The position numbers and the translations under genes are program-made. Shown piece by piece: positions 25,868 through 37,086 of a stretch of 64,000 nucleotides of DNA. The stretch's first letter is position 1. Each line of letters starts with the position of its first letter. This DNA is from Hymenobacter convexus. GTDB taxonomy: Bacteria; Bacteroidota; Bacteroidia; Cytophagales; Hymenobacteraceae. Below the pieces are notes generated by a model, which was not told where the DNA came from, did no database searches, and saw only the letters and a program-made list of their open reading frames with translations. The stretch lies in assembly GCF_030580955.1 (NCBI RefSeq), contig NZ_JAUQON010000007.1, positions 62,001-126,000 on the forward strand, in the 5' to 3' direction.

Positions 25868-27010
25868 TTACGCGAAGTACTCCTTCACCTTCTCAAAGAA
25901 TCCTTTCTCGTTCTTGCCGGGGTGCGGCGTGAAATTGTCCGAGTCGCGCAGCTTTTCCAGCAGCTCGCGCTCCTGGTTGCTCACATTCTTGGGCGTCCAT
26001 ACATTTAGGTGAATTAGCTGGTCGCCGCGGCCGTAGCCGTTGAGGTCCTTAATGCCTTTGCCGCGCAGACGCAAAATTTTACCCGGCTGGGTGCCGGGGT
26101 CCACCTTGATTTTCACCTTGCCCTCGATGGTCGGCACTTCCAGGCTCGCACCCAAAGCGGCATCCACGAACGAGATGTACTGCTCGAACATGATGTTGTT
26201 GCCGTCGCGCTTCAGGAACTCGTGCGGCTCCTCCTCAATCTGGATGAGCAGGTCGCCGGGCACGCCACCGCGCTCGGGGAAGTTGCCCTTACCGTTCATG
26301 CTCAACTGCATGTCGTTGGCCACGCCGGCGGGGATGTTGATGGGAATCACTTCCTCGTGCAGCTGGCGGCCTTCACCTTTGCACACGTCGCAGGTCGTCA
26401 CGATGGTTTTGCCTTCGCCGTTGCAGGTGGGGCAGGTGCTGCTGCTCACCATCTGGCCCAGCATGGTGTTCACCACACGCTTGGTTTGGCCCTGGCCCTG
26501 GCAGGTGGGGCAGGTTTTGAGGTCGGTGCCGTTTTTGGCGCCGGTGCCGCTGCACGGCTGGCAGGCCACATAGCGTTTCACCTTAATTTTCTTCTCGACG
26601 CCGTTGGCAATTTCCTCCAAATCAAGCTTCAGCTTGATGCGCAGGTTCGAACCCTTTTTCTGGCGCCGGCCGCCGCCCTGGCGCCCGCCCCCGAAGAAGC
26701 CTTCGAAGCCCCCGCCCCCGCCAAAAATATCGCCGAACTGCGAGAAGATGTCTTCCATGTTGGGCCCGCCGCCGTTGCCGCCGCCCACGCCCTGGTGGCC
26801 GTACCGGTCGTAGCGCGCCCGCTTATCCGCGTTGCTGAGGACTTCGTACGCCTCGGCGGCTTCCTTGAACTTGTCCTCGGCGGTCGGGTCGTCGGGGTTT
26901 TTATCGGGGTGGTACTTGATGGCCATCTTGCGGTAAGCCGACTTGATAACGTCGCCTTCCGCCGTTTTGGTAATGCCTAATACCTCGTAATAATCGCGCT
27001 TCGTAGCCAT
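25868..27010 (-). CDS. dnaJ: chaperone DnaJ (Hsp40)
   Basis: A 380-aa type I Hsp40, co-chaperone of DnaK. The J domain carries HPD at 34-36; a Gly-rich region (GGGNGGGP, then [10 protein letters not shown]) follows, then four CxxCxGxG zinc motifs (about 150-215), then the substrate-binding domain. It is downstream of grpE on the same strand, with 145 nt between them that hold a perfect 35-bp hairpin. dnaK is not in the window. Confidence 0.96.
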   Translation of the reverse strand: MATKRDYYEVLGITKTAEGDVIKSAYRKMAIKYHPDKNPDDPTAEDKFKEAAEAYEVLSNADKRARYDRYGHQGVGGGNGGGPNMEDIFSQFGDIFGGGGGFEGFFGGGRQGGGRRQKKGSNLRIKLKLDLEEIANGVEKKIKVKRYVACQPCSGTGAKNGTDLKTCPTCQGQGQTKRVVNTMLGQMVSSSTCPTCNGEGKTIVTTCDVCKGEGRQLHEEVIPINIPAGVANDMQLSMNGKGNFPERGGVPGDLLIQIEEEPHEFLKRDGNNIMFEQYISFVDAALGASLEVPTIEGKVKIKVDPGTQPGKILRLRGKGIKDLNGYGRGDQLIHLNVWTPKNVSNQERELLEKLRDSDNFTPHPGKNEKGFFEKVKEYFA

Positions 27011-27029
27011 CTGCGTGGTGTTATCCGAC

Positions 27030-27121
27030 CGGTCATGCTGAGCGAAGTCGAAGCATCTCTACCGAGGAAGTAATCAGTTACTCTCGCGGTAGAGATGCTT
27101 CGACTTCGCTCAGCATGACCG
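27030..27121. repeat. 35-bp perfect inverted repeat between grpE and dnaJ
   Basis: Arms 27030-27064 and 27087-27121 are exact reverse complements (CGGTCATGCTGAGCGAAG ... CTCTACCG) with a 22-nt spacer. It sits inside the grpE-dnaJ operon gap. Confidence 0.92.
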
Positions 27122-27155
27122 TCTTTATTTATTGTTCTAAATCCAAACCCTAAAA

Positions 27156-27746
27156 TTACTGCCCAAGCACCACTTTGGCGTGGCGAATGACCTTATCACC
27201 TAAATAGTAGCCCTGCTCTACCACGTCCACGATTTTCCCTTTCAGGTCGTCGCTGGGCGCGGGAATCTGAGTGATGGCCTCGTGCAGCTCAGCATCGAAG
27301 TCGCCCCCCTTGGCTTCCATGGCGGTCAAACCCTTTTGCTGCAGGGTTTTGTTCAGCTTGCTCTGAATAATGTCGATGCTTTCGCGCACGGCGTTGGCAT
27401 CGGTGGTGCTGGCGGTGGCAGTGCGGGCGCGCTCGAAGTCGTCAAGCACGGGCAGCAGCGCCGTCATCAGCTCTTGGTTGGCAGTTTTAAACAGGTCGAT
27501 ACGCTCCTTGCTGGTGCGGCGCTTGTAGTTCTCAAACTCGGCGGCCAGGCGTAGGTACTTGTCTTTGATTTCGGCCAGCTCGGCATCAGTGCGCGAGGCT
27601 TCGGCTTTCGGCGCGGCCGAGGCGGAAGCTTCGGCGGCAGCGGCGGTGTCGGTGGTTTCGCCGTCGGCATCGGCCATTTCGCCAGCTACGTGGTTGGGGT
27701 CAGCGGTCAGGTTGTCGTCCTGGGGCAGGTTTTGCTCGTTAGCCAT
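27156..27746 (-). CDS. grpE: nucleotide exchange factor GrpE
   Basis: A 196-aa GrpE, which releases ADP from DnaK. An acidic Asn/Asp/Glu-rich and Ala-rich N-terminal tail leads into the long helical coiled-coil region with ELAEIKDKYLRLAAEFENYKRR, and the C-terminal beta wing ends with GYYLGDKVIRHAKVVLGQ, the family signature. Start at 27746 rather than the longer frame, because the added stretch is Arg/Phe-rich leader. Followed by dnaJ on the same strand. Confidence 0.95.
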   Translation of the reverse strand: MANEQNLPQDDNLTADPNHVAGEMADADGETTDTAAAAEASASAAPKAEASRTDAELAEIKDKYLRLAAEFENYKRRTSKERIDLFKTANQELMTALLPVLDDFERARTATASTTDANAVRESIDIIQSKLNKTLQQKGLTAMEAKGGDFDAELHEAITQIPAPSDDLKGKIVDVVEQGYYLGDKVIRHAKVVLGQ

Positions 27747-27900
27747 TTGCGGAAATATTCGTCGGAAGGGGTTTTTCACGGGGTTAGCCGGTTAGTCAAG
27801 CTGCGGGCGCAATTCACTTGCCAAAGGGGCGCGGGCTGCCATAGTGGCATTGGCAATCAGTGTTACTTTTAGCAAACGTTTAACAGATTGCCTGTCGCTG

Positions 27901-28224
27901 ATGACCACATTTCGAGAGTTATTGAATCACCCTTTAGGCATTGTCTTCATCATAGATAAACCTGACGGCGAAGAAGAGTGGCAGCCACGAACCGGAATTG
28001 TCGTTCCAGGAACGGACGGTCTGGCCGTCTGTTTTCCACCGAATACTGCAGCGACTATTCAACTCGACCCAGAATGGGAGGAACGTCTAAGTCGTGTTCC
28101 CGAAGACATGCGCACCCATTGCGACGCCGATTTTATGATTTACATAACAATAGGCCAATTACCGGATGACGCTGACCTCAATGCATATTCATTTATCGGA
28201 CTTAACATCGGCCCACAGAATTAA
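27901..28224 (+). CDS. hypothetical protein, 107 aa, AT-richer
   Basis: A 107-aa protein starting MTTFRELLNHPLGIVFIIDK, with no signal peptide or membrane segment. The gene is visibly less GC-rich than the surrounding core genes, and a -7-like TACTTTTA lies at 27864-27871, 30 nt upstream. No motif is recognised; the acidic, Pro-containing centre suggests a small globular domain. It is convergent with obgE. It may be acquired DNA. Confidence 0.5.
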   Translation: MTTFRELLNHPLGIVFIIDKPDGEEEWQPRTGIVVPGTDGLAVCFPPNTAATIQLDPEWEERLSRVPEDMRTHCDADFMIYITIGQLPDDADLNAYSFIGLNIGPQN

Positions 28225-28257
28225 CCGTGCAACGCCTTCCAAATCACACCTAGCGCG

Positions 28258-29322
28258 CTAAGAAGGCCATTCTTCGTCGCCTTCCTCTTCGCCAAGGCCT
28301 TGGCGCTTAGTTGGGGCAGCATCGCGCCGAGTTTCTTCCAATGCCTTCCAAATCATGTCTTTCAGTGGCACGATGTTCTTATTCGTAAGGCTGGAAATGA
28401 ATATGGCGGGCACTCCTTCCGGCAGCGTAGCCCGGATTTCGGCCTCCAGTTCCTCGTCAATCATGTCGGACTTGGTGATGGCCAGCAGGCGCTTCTTCTC
28501 CAGCAGGTCGGGGTTGAACTGCTCCAACTCGCCGATTAGCACGTTGTATTCGGCGTTGATGTCGGGCGAGTCGCAGCTTATCATGAAGAGCAGCATGGAG
28601 TTGCGCTCGATGTGGCGCAGGAAGCGGGTGCCCAGGCCCTTGCCCTCGGCCGCGCCCTCAATGATGCCGGGAATGTCGGCCATCACGAACGACTTGTAGT
28701 CGCGGTAGGCCACCACGCCCAGGTTGGGCACGAGGGTGGTGAAGGCGTAGTCGGCAATCTTGGGCTTGGCCGCGCTCACCACCGACAGCAGCGTGCTCTT
28801 GCCCGCGTTGGGGAAGCCCACGAGGCCTACGTCGGCCAGCAGCTTCAGCTCCAGGATGATAATGACCTCGATGGCCGGCTCGCCGGGCTGCGCGTACTGC
28901 GGGGCCTGGTTGATGGAGTTCTTGAAATGGTCGTTGCCCCAGCCGCCGCGCCCACCGGGCACGAGAATGAGCCGCTGGCCGTGCTCCGTGATTTCGAGCA
29001 TCTGCTCGCCGGTGGCGGCATCGCGGGCTACGGTGCCGAGGGGCACTTGCAGCACAATGTCTTCGCCCTGCGCGCCGGAGCGCAGGTTTTCGCCCCCACC
29101 CTCGCCGTCTTTGGCGAAGACGTGTTTCTGATATTGCAGGTGTAGCAGCGTCCAGAGCTGCGAGTTGCCTTCGAGGATGATGTGGCCGCCGCGGCCGCCG
29201 TCGCCGCCATCGGGGCCGCCATTAGGCAGGCCCTTGGCCCGGAAGAAGTGGTGCGAGCCGGCACCGCCTTTGCCCGAGCGGCAGATGAGTTTGACGTAGT
29301 CGATGAAGTTATTGGAGGCCAC
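28258..29322 (-). CDS. obgE: GTPase ObgE/CgtA
   Basis: A 354-aa Obg GTPase involved in ribosome assembly and stress response. The Gly-rich Obg fold occupies residues 1-160 ([21 protein letters not shown]), followed by the G domain with G1 GFPNAGKST (about 167-175), G3 DIPG, and G4 TKSD. The C-terminal tail is shorter than in many family members. The start is a GTG at 29322, the only one that preserves the Obg N terminus. It is downstream of adk, separated by a repeat. Confidence 0.95.
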   Translation of the reverse strand: MASNNFIDYVKLICRSGKGGAGSHHFFRAKGLPNGGPDGGDGGRGGHIILEGNSQLWTLLHLQYQKHVFAKDGEGGGENLRSGAQGEDIVLQVPLGTVARDAATGEQMLEITEHGQRLILVPGGRGGWGNDHFKNSINQAPQYAQPGEPAIEVIIILELKLLADVGLVGFPNAGKSTLLSVVSAAKPKIADYAFTTLVPNLGVVAYRDYKSFVMADIPGIIEGAAEGKGLGTRFLRHIERNSMLLFMISCDSPDINAEYNVLIGELEQFNPDLLEKKRLLAITKSDMIDEELEAEIRATLPEGVPAIFISSLTNKNIVPLKDMIWKALEETRRDAAPTKRQGLGEEEGDEEWPS

Positions 29323-29351
29323 AGGAATTGGGGTATTAAGGTAAAAAAACG

Positions 29352-29452
29352 GTCATCCTGAGCGTAGCGAAGGACCTTATCACAGTCGAACGATTTGCAG
29401 TAACGCTAAACCGTGCAAGCGTGATAAGGTCCTTCGCTACGCTCAGGATGAC
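29352..29452. repeat. 32-bp perfect inverted repeat, TCATCCTGAGC...CCTTATCAC type
   Basis: Arms 29352-29383 and 29421-29452 are perfect reverse complements (GTCATCCTGAGCGTAGCG ... CCTTATCAC) with a 37-nt spacer. A sequence variant of the dispersed family, between adk and obgE. The same variant recurs at 62331-62438. Confidence 0.9.
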
Positions 29453-29492
29453 AGTCGTATTAAGAACTGACAGTCGTGTTAAAGGCGTAAAG

Positions 29493-30116
29493 TTACGCCT
29501 TTACTTCTTTGGTCGCTTCGGCGGGCGCTTCGGGCTTGGCGGCCTGGTGCTGGTCAATCAGGCCGCAAATCTGGCCGAAGATACTGTCGATGGGACCGAT
29601 GCCGTTGAGGGCGTGGAATTTCTGCTGGGCGGCGTAGTAGCCGGCCACTTGGGCAGTTTCGGTGTTGTACACCGTCACGCGGCGGCGGATTTTGGTTTCG
29701 TCCTGGTCGTCGGGGCGGTTGCTGGTTTTGCCGCGCTCCAGCAGGCGCTTCACCAACTCTTCTTCCTGCACTTCCAGCGCAATCATGCAACCGATGTGGG
29801 TGTTGTGCGAGGCCATGAGCTGGTCGAGGCTTTCGGCCTGGGCCACGGTGCGGGGGAAGCCGTCGAAGATGAAGCCGCCGGCCTGGGGATTGGTTTCCAG
29901 GGCGTGGCCAATCATGCCGATGACCACAGCATCGGGCACAAGCAGGCCCTCATCCATCAGCTTCTTGGCTTTCAGGCCCAACTCGGTGCCTTCGGCAATC
30001 TGGGCGCGCAGCAGGTCGCCGGTGCTCAGGTGCACGAGGTTGTACTTAGCAATGAGTTTCTGGCTCTGGGTTCCTTTGCCGGCGCCGGGGGGGCCGAACA
30101 GCACGATATTCAACAT
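29493..30116 (-). CDS. adk: adenylate kinase
   Basis: A 207-aa adenylate kinase that equilibrates AMP+ATP with 2 ADP. P-loop GPPGAGKGTQ (8-17) and the motif FDGFPRT are present; the short LID lacks the Cys zinc knuckle, as in Gram-negative enzymes. The Ala/Glu/Lys-rich C-terminal tail is an extension beyond the core. Located between hpt and obgE on the same strand. The start ATG at 30116 is directly followed by the nucleotide-binding strand. Confidence 0.95.
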   Translation of the reverse strand: MLNIVLFGPPGAGKGTQSQKLIAKYNLVHLSTGDLLRAQIAEGTELGLKAKKLMDEGLLVPDAVVIGMIGHALETNPQAGGFIFDGFPRTVAQAESLDQLMASHNTHIGCMIALEVQEEELVKRLLERGKTSNRPDDQDETKIRRRVTVYNTETAQVAGYYAAQQKFHALNGIGPIDSIFGQICGLIDQHQAAKPEAPAEATKEVKA

Positions 30117-30191
30117 GAACGAGGAGAGTTGCGCGGAGGCAAGTGGTAAGGTGGGGTTGGGCAAGTTAGTCAATCGGGGGCAGAAATGCTG

Positions 30192-30731
30192 CTACACGGC
30201 CACGTATACATCGGGCAGGTTGCGGCCCAGCCCGTCGTAATCCAGGCCGTAGCCCACCACAAAATCGTTGGGGATTTCCTTGGCCACGTAGCGGATAGAC
30301 AACTCGTGGCGCAGGCTTTCGGGCTTGAAAAACAGCGTGGCAATCTCCACCGACGCCGGGCCTTTGCTCATGAGCGTGGGCAGCAGGTGGTGCATGGTGG
30401 TGCCGGTGTCCACGATGTCTTCGACGAGGACGATGTGGCGGCCCTGCACTTCTTCGCGCAGGCCCAGCACTTCCTGCACCACACCGGTGCTGCCCGTGCC
30501 CTCGTAGGAGGCCACGCGGATGAAGACAATCTCGCACTCGCCCTGGTAGCGCTTCAGCAAATCGGAGGCAAACATGAAGCCTCCCGTGAGCACCACCACA
30601 AACAGCGGCTGGCGCCCGGCGTAGTCGGCGCTCAGGCGGGCCGCCAGCCCGGCCACCGCTTCATCCAATTGACTAGCCGACAGATATGGCCGAAATTCTT
30701 TGCTATGGATGGTAACGTTGGCGTGGGCCAT
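30192..30731 (-). CDS. hpt: hypoxanthine phosphoribosyltransferase
   Basis: A 179-aa purine-salvage enzyme converting hypoxanthine (and guanine) plus PRPP to IMP/GMP. The PRPP motif is VLVEDIVDTGTTM (about residues 105-117) and the N-terminal part contains the LTGGFMFASDL loop. ATG at 30731 gives the family length; a longer in-frame extension is not protein-like. It heads the hpt-adk pair. A perfect -7 element is at 30758-30765. Confidence 0.95.
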   Translation of the reverse strand: MAHANVTIHSKEFRPYLSASQLDEAVAGLAARLSADYAGRQPLFVVVLTGGFMFASDLLKRYQGECEIVFIRVASYEGTGSTGVVQEVLGLREEVQGRHIVLVEDIVDTGTTMHHLLPTLMSKGPASVEIATLFFKPESLRHELSIRYVAKEIPNDFVVGYGLDYDGLGRNLPDVYVAV

Positions 30732-30757
30732 GCGGCGCGGGGGGTGTGATGGAGCCG

Positions 30758-30765
30758 CAAAGCTA
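30758..30765 (-). promoter_or_regulatory. -7 element (TAGCTTTG) of hpt
   Basis: Minus strand reads TAGCTTTG, a perfect TAnnTTTG match 27 nt upstream of the hpt ATG. Confidence 0.55.
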
Positions 30766-30881
30766 CTGATGGATGACGGAACCGTGAATTTATCGGATTT
30801 CCCGGATTGGGCGGCTTTTGTGGGCGGGGAGCAGGCGGCTCCATGGGCAACAGGGCCACCAAGCGAAAAATTAAGCAGCAA

Positions 30882-30912
30882 AAAGGCCGCCTCCGGTTAG
30901 GAAGCGGCCTTT
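30882..30912. terminator. intrinsic terminator after the pyrophosphatase gene or upstream of hpt
   Basis: AAGGCCGC...GCGGCCTT stem with a CTCC/GAAG inner extension and A/T-rich flanks. It could end transcripts entering this gap; hppA's own stop lies further right at 30985. Confidence 0.55.
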
Positions 30913-30984
30913 CGTCAGTGCGTCTTTTTCAATCGTCCCTAACATCCGACCAATCCGAAAAATCCGCCGAATCCGTGGTTCAGG

Positions 30985-33222
<2,238 letters not shown>

Positions 33223-33412
33223 AAGGGATGAATGGGTGGGAAAAAGTGAGTTACGCGGTTTTCGGTGCGCAAAATAGGGGAAATTGAAGCGAATCCAATT
33301 TTCCTGCATTTAGCTACCGCCGTTTCAATTTTTTCCTACCCGTGCTTTCTCCCTTTGCGCAGAATCACAGGCAGTTTAGCCAACTGTGGCTACTGGTCAA
33401 TAACGCGTCGGC

Positions 33413-34327
33413 TTACAGTTCGCGCATCAACACCTGATAGAGGGCGAGCATGCTATCGATATCGCGCTTATCCACCAGCTCATCGGGCGAGTGCACGTGG
33501 TCTTCGGGCGCCCCAATGAAGCACCAGTCCCAAGGCGCGGCGGCGTGCTGCAGCTCCTTGGCGTCGGAGCCGCCGCTGCCTTCCACTTCAAGCTGATGCG
33601 GGATGCCCGAGGCGGCGGCAATGGCCCGGATGCGGTCGACGTAGGTACGACGCGGAATGAGTGAGTCGCGTAGCGAAATGGCGCAGCCCTGGCCCGCGTG
33701 CACGCCTTCGGTCACCCACGTAATGTCGGAAATGAGGGCCTGGCGCACGCCGTAGGTGTCGTGGATGTATTTGGCCAAGTAGGCCACTGAGCCTCCGCCG
33801 TGCTCTTCCCAGCATGAGAAGGCGATGATGCCGTGCTCCAGCGTTTCGCAGAGGCGCAGGGCGTTCCACACGCCGAGGCGGTTGTCGAGGTAGCAGCTTT
33901 GCACGGTGGTTTCGGTTTCGCGGAAGTCGCAGTAGAAGGTGAGCTCCGTGCCGCGGTCGATTTCGCGGTGGAACGCGTAGCCCAGTTCGCCCGTTTCCTC
34001 GTCTATGGTCAGCGTGCAGTCTATTTCCCCTTGCGAATCGTGCCCCACCAAACGGTAGCCGGCTTCGGCCTGCGGCCCGCCAATGCGCACCAGCTGCCGG
34101 CCGTAGCGCACGGTGAAGCCGATGCTGTCGAGGTGGGCAAATACGGCCGTGCGCGGCTGCCCAAACACCAGCAGAAGGCAGTCCTGGAACCGTTCGTCGG
34201 CAATAATCTGGGGTTGGTACCGCCAGCTGCCCTGGTGCTGGCGCACGTAGTCGAGCACGAAACGGGACAAGGGCGCTTCGTTGCCGGCCGGGGCCGCCAC
34301 GCGGCAAAGTGCATGCAGCAATTGCAT
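33413..34327 (-). CDS. M42/M20-type metallopeptidase (aminopeptidase-like)
   Basis: A 304-aa di-zinc aminopeptidase-like protein. Metal or catalytic residues can be placed: H65 in FAHLDS, D148 in YLDNRLG, E174/E175 in CWEEHGGG, D201 in ISDITW, and H277/H279 in [10 protein letters not shown]. It is shorter than typical M42 enzymes (about 340-360 aa), so parts of the accessory domain may be reduced. No signal peptide, hence cytoplasmic. Substrate unknown. It is divergent from the next gene. Confidence 0.75.
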   Translation of the reverse strand: MQLLHALCRVAAPAGNEAPLSRFVLDYVRQHQGSWRYQPQIIADERFQDCLLLVFGQPRTAVFAHLDSIGFTVRYGRQLVRIGGPQAEAGYRLVGHDSQGEIDCTLTIDEETGELGYAFHREIDRGTELTFYCDFRETETTVQSCYLDNRLGVWNALRLCETLEHGIIAFSCWEEHGGGSVAYLAKYIHDTYGVRQALISDITWVTEGVHAGQGCAISLRDSLIPRRTYVDRIRAIAAASGIPHQLEVEGSGGSDAKELQHAAAPWDWCFIGAPEDHVHSPDELVDKRDIDSMLALYQVLMREL

Positions 34328-34346
34328 ATGAAAAGGAATTTACGCC

Positions 34347-34354
34347 TAAAGCTA
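34347..34354 (-). promoter_or_regulatory. possible -7 element (TAGCTTTA) of the peptidase gene
   Basis: The minus strand reads TAGCTTTA, one base from the TAnnTTTG consensus, 20 nt upstream of the ATG at 34327. It is divergent from the element at 34367. Confidence 0.3.
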
Positions 34355-34366
34355 GGCCAAAGTCCG

Positions 34367-34374
34367 TACTTTAG
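34367..34374 (+). promoter_or_regulatory. possible -7 element (TACTTTAG) of the TPR gene
   Basis: TACTTTAG resembles TAnnTTTG with one mismatch and lies 68 nt upstream of the ATG at 34442. Weak. Confidence 0.3.
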
Positions 34375-34441
34375 CAGACCTGTTTGCTTTGGCCGAATTC
34401 TGCCCGAGCCCCACCTTGGGCCCGCCTTCGACTTTCTATCT

Positions 34442-35695
34442 ATGCTGCGTTCGCTGTTTTGTATCTGTTGGGGCCTGCTCCTACTGCCGAATCTGGCCAG
34501 GGCCCAGAAGCCCGATACAATTCGCACTCCCCCGCCCATGAAGACGGTGGCCCTCGACACCGTGGGCGTGCTGCCTTCGGCCATCGACACCAAAGGCTGG
34601 CTGCTGCTCGACAAAGACATCCAACTGGAGCTCGACGGGGCGGTGCACAACATCTACAATTTCAAGTATGAGCGGGCCGAAAAGCAGTTCCGCTCGCTGC
34701 GGCGGCGCTACCCCAACCACCCCATGCCCTACTTCTTGCTGGGCCTGAGCACGTGGTGGAAAATCATGCCCACCAACTTCCAGACCGAGCAATACGACAA
34801 GACCTTCTTCGCATACATGGACACGGCGGCCACCAAAGCCCAAAAGCTCTACGACGCCGACAACAACAACTACGAAGCCAGCTTCTTCCTCTCGGCTGCC
34901 TACGGTTTCGATGCCCGCCTGCACGCCGAGCGCCACGACTGGCGCAAGGCCACCGTGGGTGCCCGACGCTCGCTCAACTTCCTCAAAAAGAGCCAGGAAG
35001 CCAACGGCCTGAGCCCGGAGTTTCAGTTCGGCCAGGCGCTGTTCAACTACTACGCCGTTTGGATTCCGGACAATTATCCGCTGCTAAAGCCGGTGCTGCT
35101 GTTTTTCCCGAAAGGCGATAAAAAGCTGGGCATGCAGCAGCTGCGCAGCGTGGCTAACAACGGCTTCTACACCGCCACCGAGGCCCGCGTGTTCCTCATG
35201 CGCATTCTTAAAAACGAGGAAAATAACGCCGAGGAAGCCATTCCGGTAGCGCGCTACCTGGCCAGCACCTTTCCCGACAACGGTTATTTCCAGCGCTTCT
35301 ACGCCCTACTGGCCTACGACCAGGGCGAATTTGCCGACTGCGAACGGGTGAGCCGGGAAATTCTCGATAAGATTAACAAAGGCATGCCCGGCTACGAAGG
35401 CATTAGCGGGCGCTACGCCAGCTACTTCCTGGGCTACCTGATGCAGAACCGCTACCGCGACATGGCCAAGGCCAAGGACTACTACCAGCGGTGCATCGTG
35501 TTTTCGGAAAGCACCGGGGACACTTCCGGCGGTTTTTATTTGTTCGCCAACGTGAACCTGGCCCGCCTAGCCGTGAAAGAAAAGGATGCCACGGCGGCCA
35601 AACGCTACTACGCCGTGATAGCCGACAAAGCCGACCACAAATCGGAGCAATACAAGGAAGCCAAAGGGTGGCTTAAAAAGAACGGGAAGAGTTAG
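34442..35695 (+). CDS. secreted TPR-like protein
   Basis: A 417-aa protein with a signal peptide (1-22, ending LARAQ), then a run of helical repeats of the tetratricopeptide kind: VHNIYNFKYERAEKQFRSLRRR (about 60-90), FAYMDTAATKAQKLYDADNN, and later GFYLFANVNLARLAVKEKD. No enzymatic motif. By family it would be a periplasmic or outer-membrane scaffold. The next gene starts 6 nt after its stop on the same strand, so they are probably co-transcribed, and this pair begins the polysaccharide locus. Confidence 0.65.
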   Translation: MLRSLFCICWGLLLLPNLARAQKPDTIRTPPPMKTVALDTVGVLPSAIDTKGWLLLDKDIQLELDGAVHNIYNFKYERAEKQFRSLRRRYPNHPMPYFLLGLSTWWKIMPTNFQTEQYDKTFFAYMDTAATKAQKLYDADNNNYEASFFLSAAYGFDARLHAERHDWRKATVGARRSLNFLKKSQEANGLSPEFQFGQALFNYYAVWIPDNYPLLKPVLLFFPKGDKKLGMQQLRSVANNGFYTATEARVFLMRILKNEENNAEEAIPVARYLASTFPDNGYFQRFYALLAYDQGEFADCERVSREILDKINKGMPGYEGISGRYASYFLGYLMQNRYRDMAKAKDYYQRCIVFSESTGDTSGGFYLFANVNLARLAVKEKDATAAKRYYAVIADKADHKSEQYKEAKGWLKKNGKS

Positions 35696-35701
35696 ATTAT
35701 C

Positions 35702-37075
35702 ATGGAGTTATCCGACCTATTCATTGCGCCATTTTATTTGGCGATATTATATGCTATCGCCTTTGCGGTAAGGCCAGCCGTTACCAACCACTTTACCAAG
35801 CCCTTCTTCATTCCGGCCCTCACGCTGAAGTTCATCGGAGCCATCAGCCTGGGGATGATTTATCAATTTTACTACGGCGGCGGCGACACTTTCAACTACT
35901 ACCGCCACGCCACCATTATTCACGAGGCCTTCGGCAAATCCTTTTCGACCGGTTTTCAGCTGTTGCTCGACAACGGCAGTGGCAACACCCCCGAAACGGC
36001 TCCCTACATCGCCCGCATGTTCTGGCACCAGACCAACTCCACGGAGTTTCTGGTGGCCCGCATTGCGGCATTTTTTGGCCTTCTATGCTTCAATTGCTAC
36101 ACGGTGATAGCGCTGTTTTTTGCGGTTGTCAGCTTCAGTGGGGTTTGGGCCATGTTCATTGCTTTTGCCAAAATAAGGCCGCACGTTTATAAGCAGTTGG
36201 GCTGGACGATGTTTTACGTGCCATCCATGTTTTTCTGGGGGTCGGGGCTGCTGAAAGACTCGTTGTGCCTGGGGGCTTTGGGCTGGCTTTTTTACGCCAT
36301 GTACCGGGGTATCATTCAGCGGCAAGCGCTAATTAAATGCCTGACGATTGGCGCACTAGCTGTTTATGCGCTGCTATCTATCAAGGTTTACATTCTGCTG
36401 TGCTTCCTGCCCGCAGCCTTGGTGTGGATATTCAACGAAACCAACGACCGCATTAAAAGCAAGGCCTTGCGTCTGGTTGCCCGCCCGCTGTTTCTGAGTG
36501 TGGGAGCCATTGTTGCGTTTTACGCGGCCACCAACCTCACCAAAGGCGACGATAAGTACGACGTGGACAAAATTGGGGAGCGCAGCAAGATTACCGCCGA
36601 CTACCTCTACCAGCAAAGCATGAAGCAGGAAGGCGCCGGTTATTCCCTGGGCGAGCTCGATGGCAGCCTCGGCAGTATGGTGAAGCTGGCGCCTCAGGCT
36701 ATTGGGACGGCCATCTATCGGCCCTTCATCTGGGAGGCGCACAACCCGGTAATGCTCCTGTCGGCGCTGGAAGCAGGGTTCTTTCTGCTTTTCACGTTGC
36801 GCATTTTCTGGCGCACCGGTTTCTTCCGTACGTTCGGCGTCATCGGTAGCAACCCAATTCTGCTCCTCTGCTTTGTGTTTGCGCTGGTGTTTGCGGCTTC
36901 GGTTGGCATCACGAGTTCCAACTTCGGCACGCTGGTGCGCTACAAAATCCCGATGATACCTTTCTACCTCAGCGGGTTGTACATTCTGCAGGATATGGCC
37001 ACGCGCCGGGCGTCCGGGTCTGCTTCGCAGGTAGGCAGGCCCGCCGCCCGGCTGCGACCGCAAGTGGCGGCTTAG
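35702..37075 (+). CDS. polytopic membrane protein, candidate polysaccharide polymerase-like
   Basis: A 457-aa integral membrane protein with about ten transmembrane helices from residue 7 to about 430, a large loop near 270-330 (KGDDKYDVDKIGERSK...) and a basic C terminus. I recognise no catalytic motif. Position at the left end of a glycan cluster, together with a flippase gene further on, makes a Wzy-type polymerase or EpsG-like role possible, but this is inference from size, topology and context. It overlaps no other gene and follows the TPR gene by 6 nt. Confidence 0.6.
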   Translation: MELSDLFIAPFYLAILYAIAFAVRPAVTNHFTKPFFIPALTLKFIGAISLGMIYQFYYGGGDTFNYYRHATIIHEAFGKSFSTGFQLLLDNGSGNTPETAPYIARMFWHQTNSTEFLVARIAAFFGLLCFNCYTVIALFFAVVSFSGVWAMFIAFAKIRPHVYKQLGWTMFYVPSMFFWGSGLLKDSLCLGALGWLFYAMYRGIIQRQALIKCLTIGALAVYALLSIKVYILLCFLPAALVWIFNETNDRIKSKALRLVARPLFLSVGAIVAFYAATNLTKGDDKYDVDKIGERSKITADYLYQQSMKQEGAGYSLGELDGSLGSMVKLAPQAIGTAIYRPFIWEAHNPVMLLSALEAGFFLLFTLRIFWRTGFFRTFGVIGSNPILLLCFVFALVFAASVGITSSNFGTLVRYKIPMIPFYLSGLYILQDMATRRASGSASQVGRPAARLRPQVAA

Positions 37076-37086
37076 CCCCTCGCCTG

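Noticed and set aside
29477..29502. AAAGGCGTAA...TTACGCCTTT inverted repeat at the adk stop as terminator
   Set aside because: It overlaps the stop codon with a 2-nt spacer and no T tract, so terminator function is uncertain; not listed as a feature.
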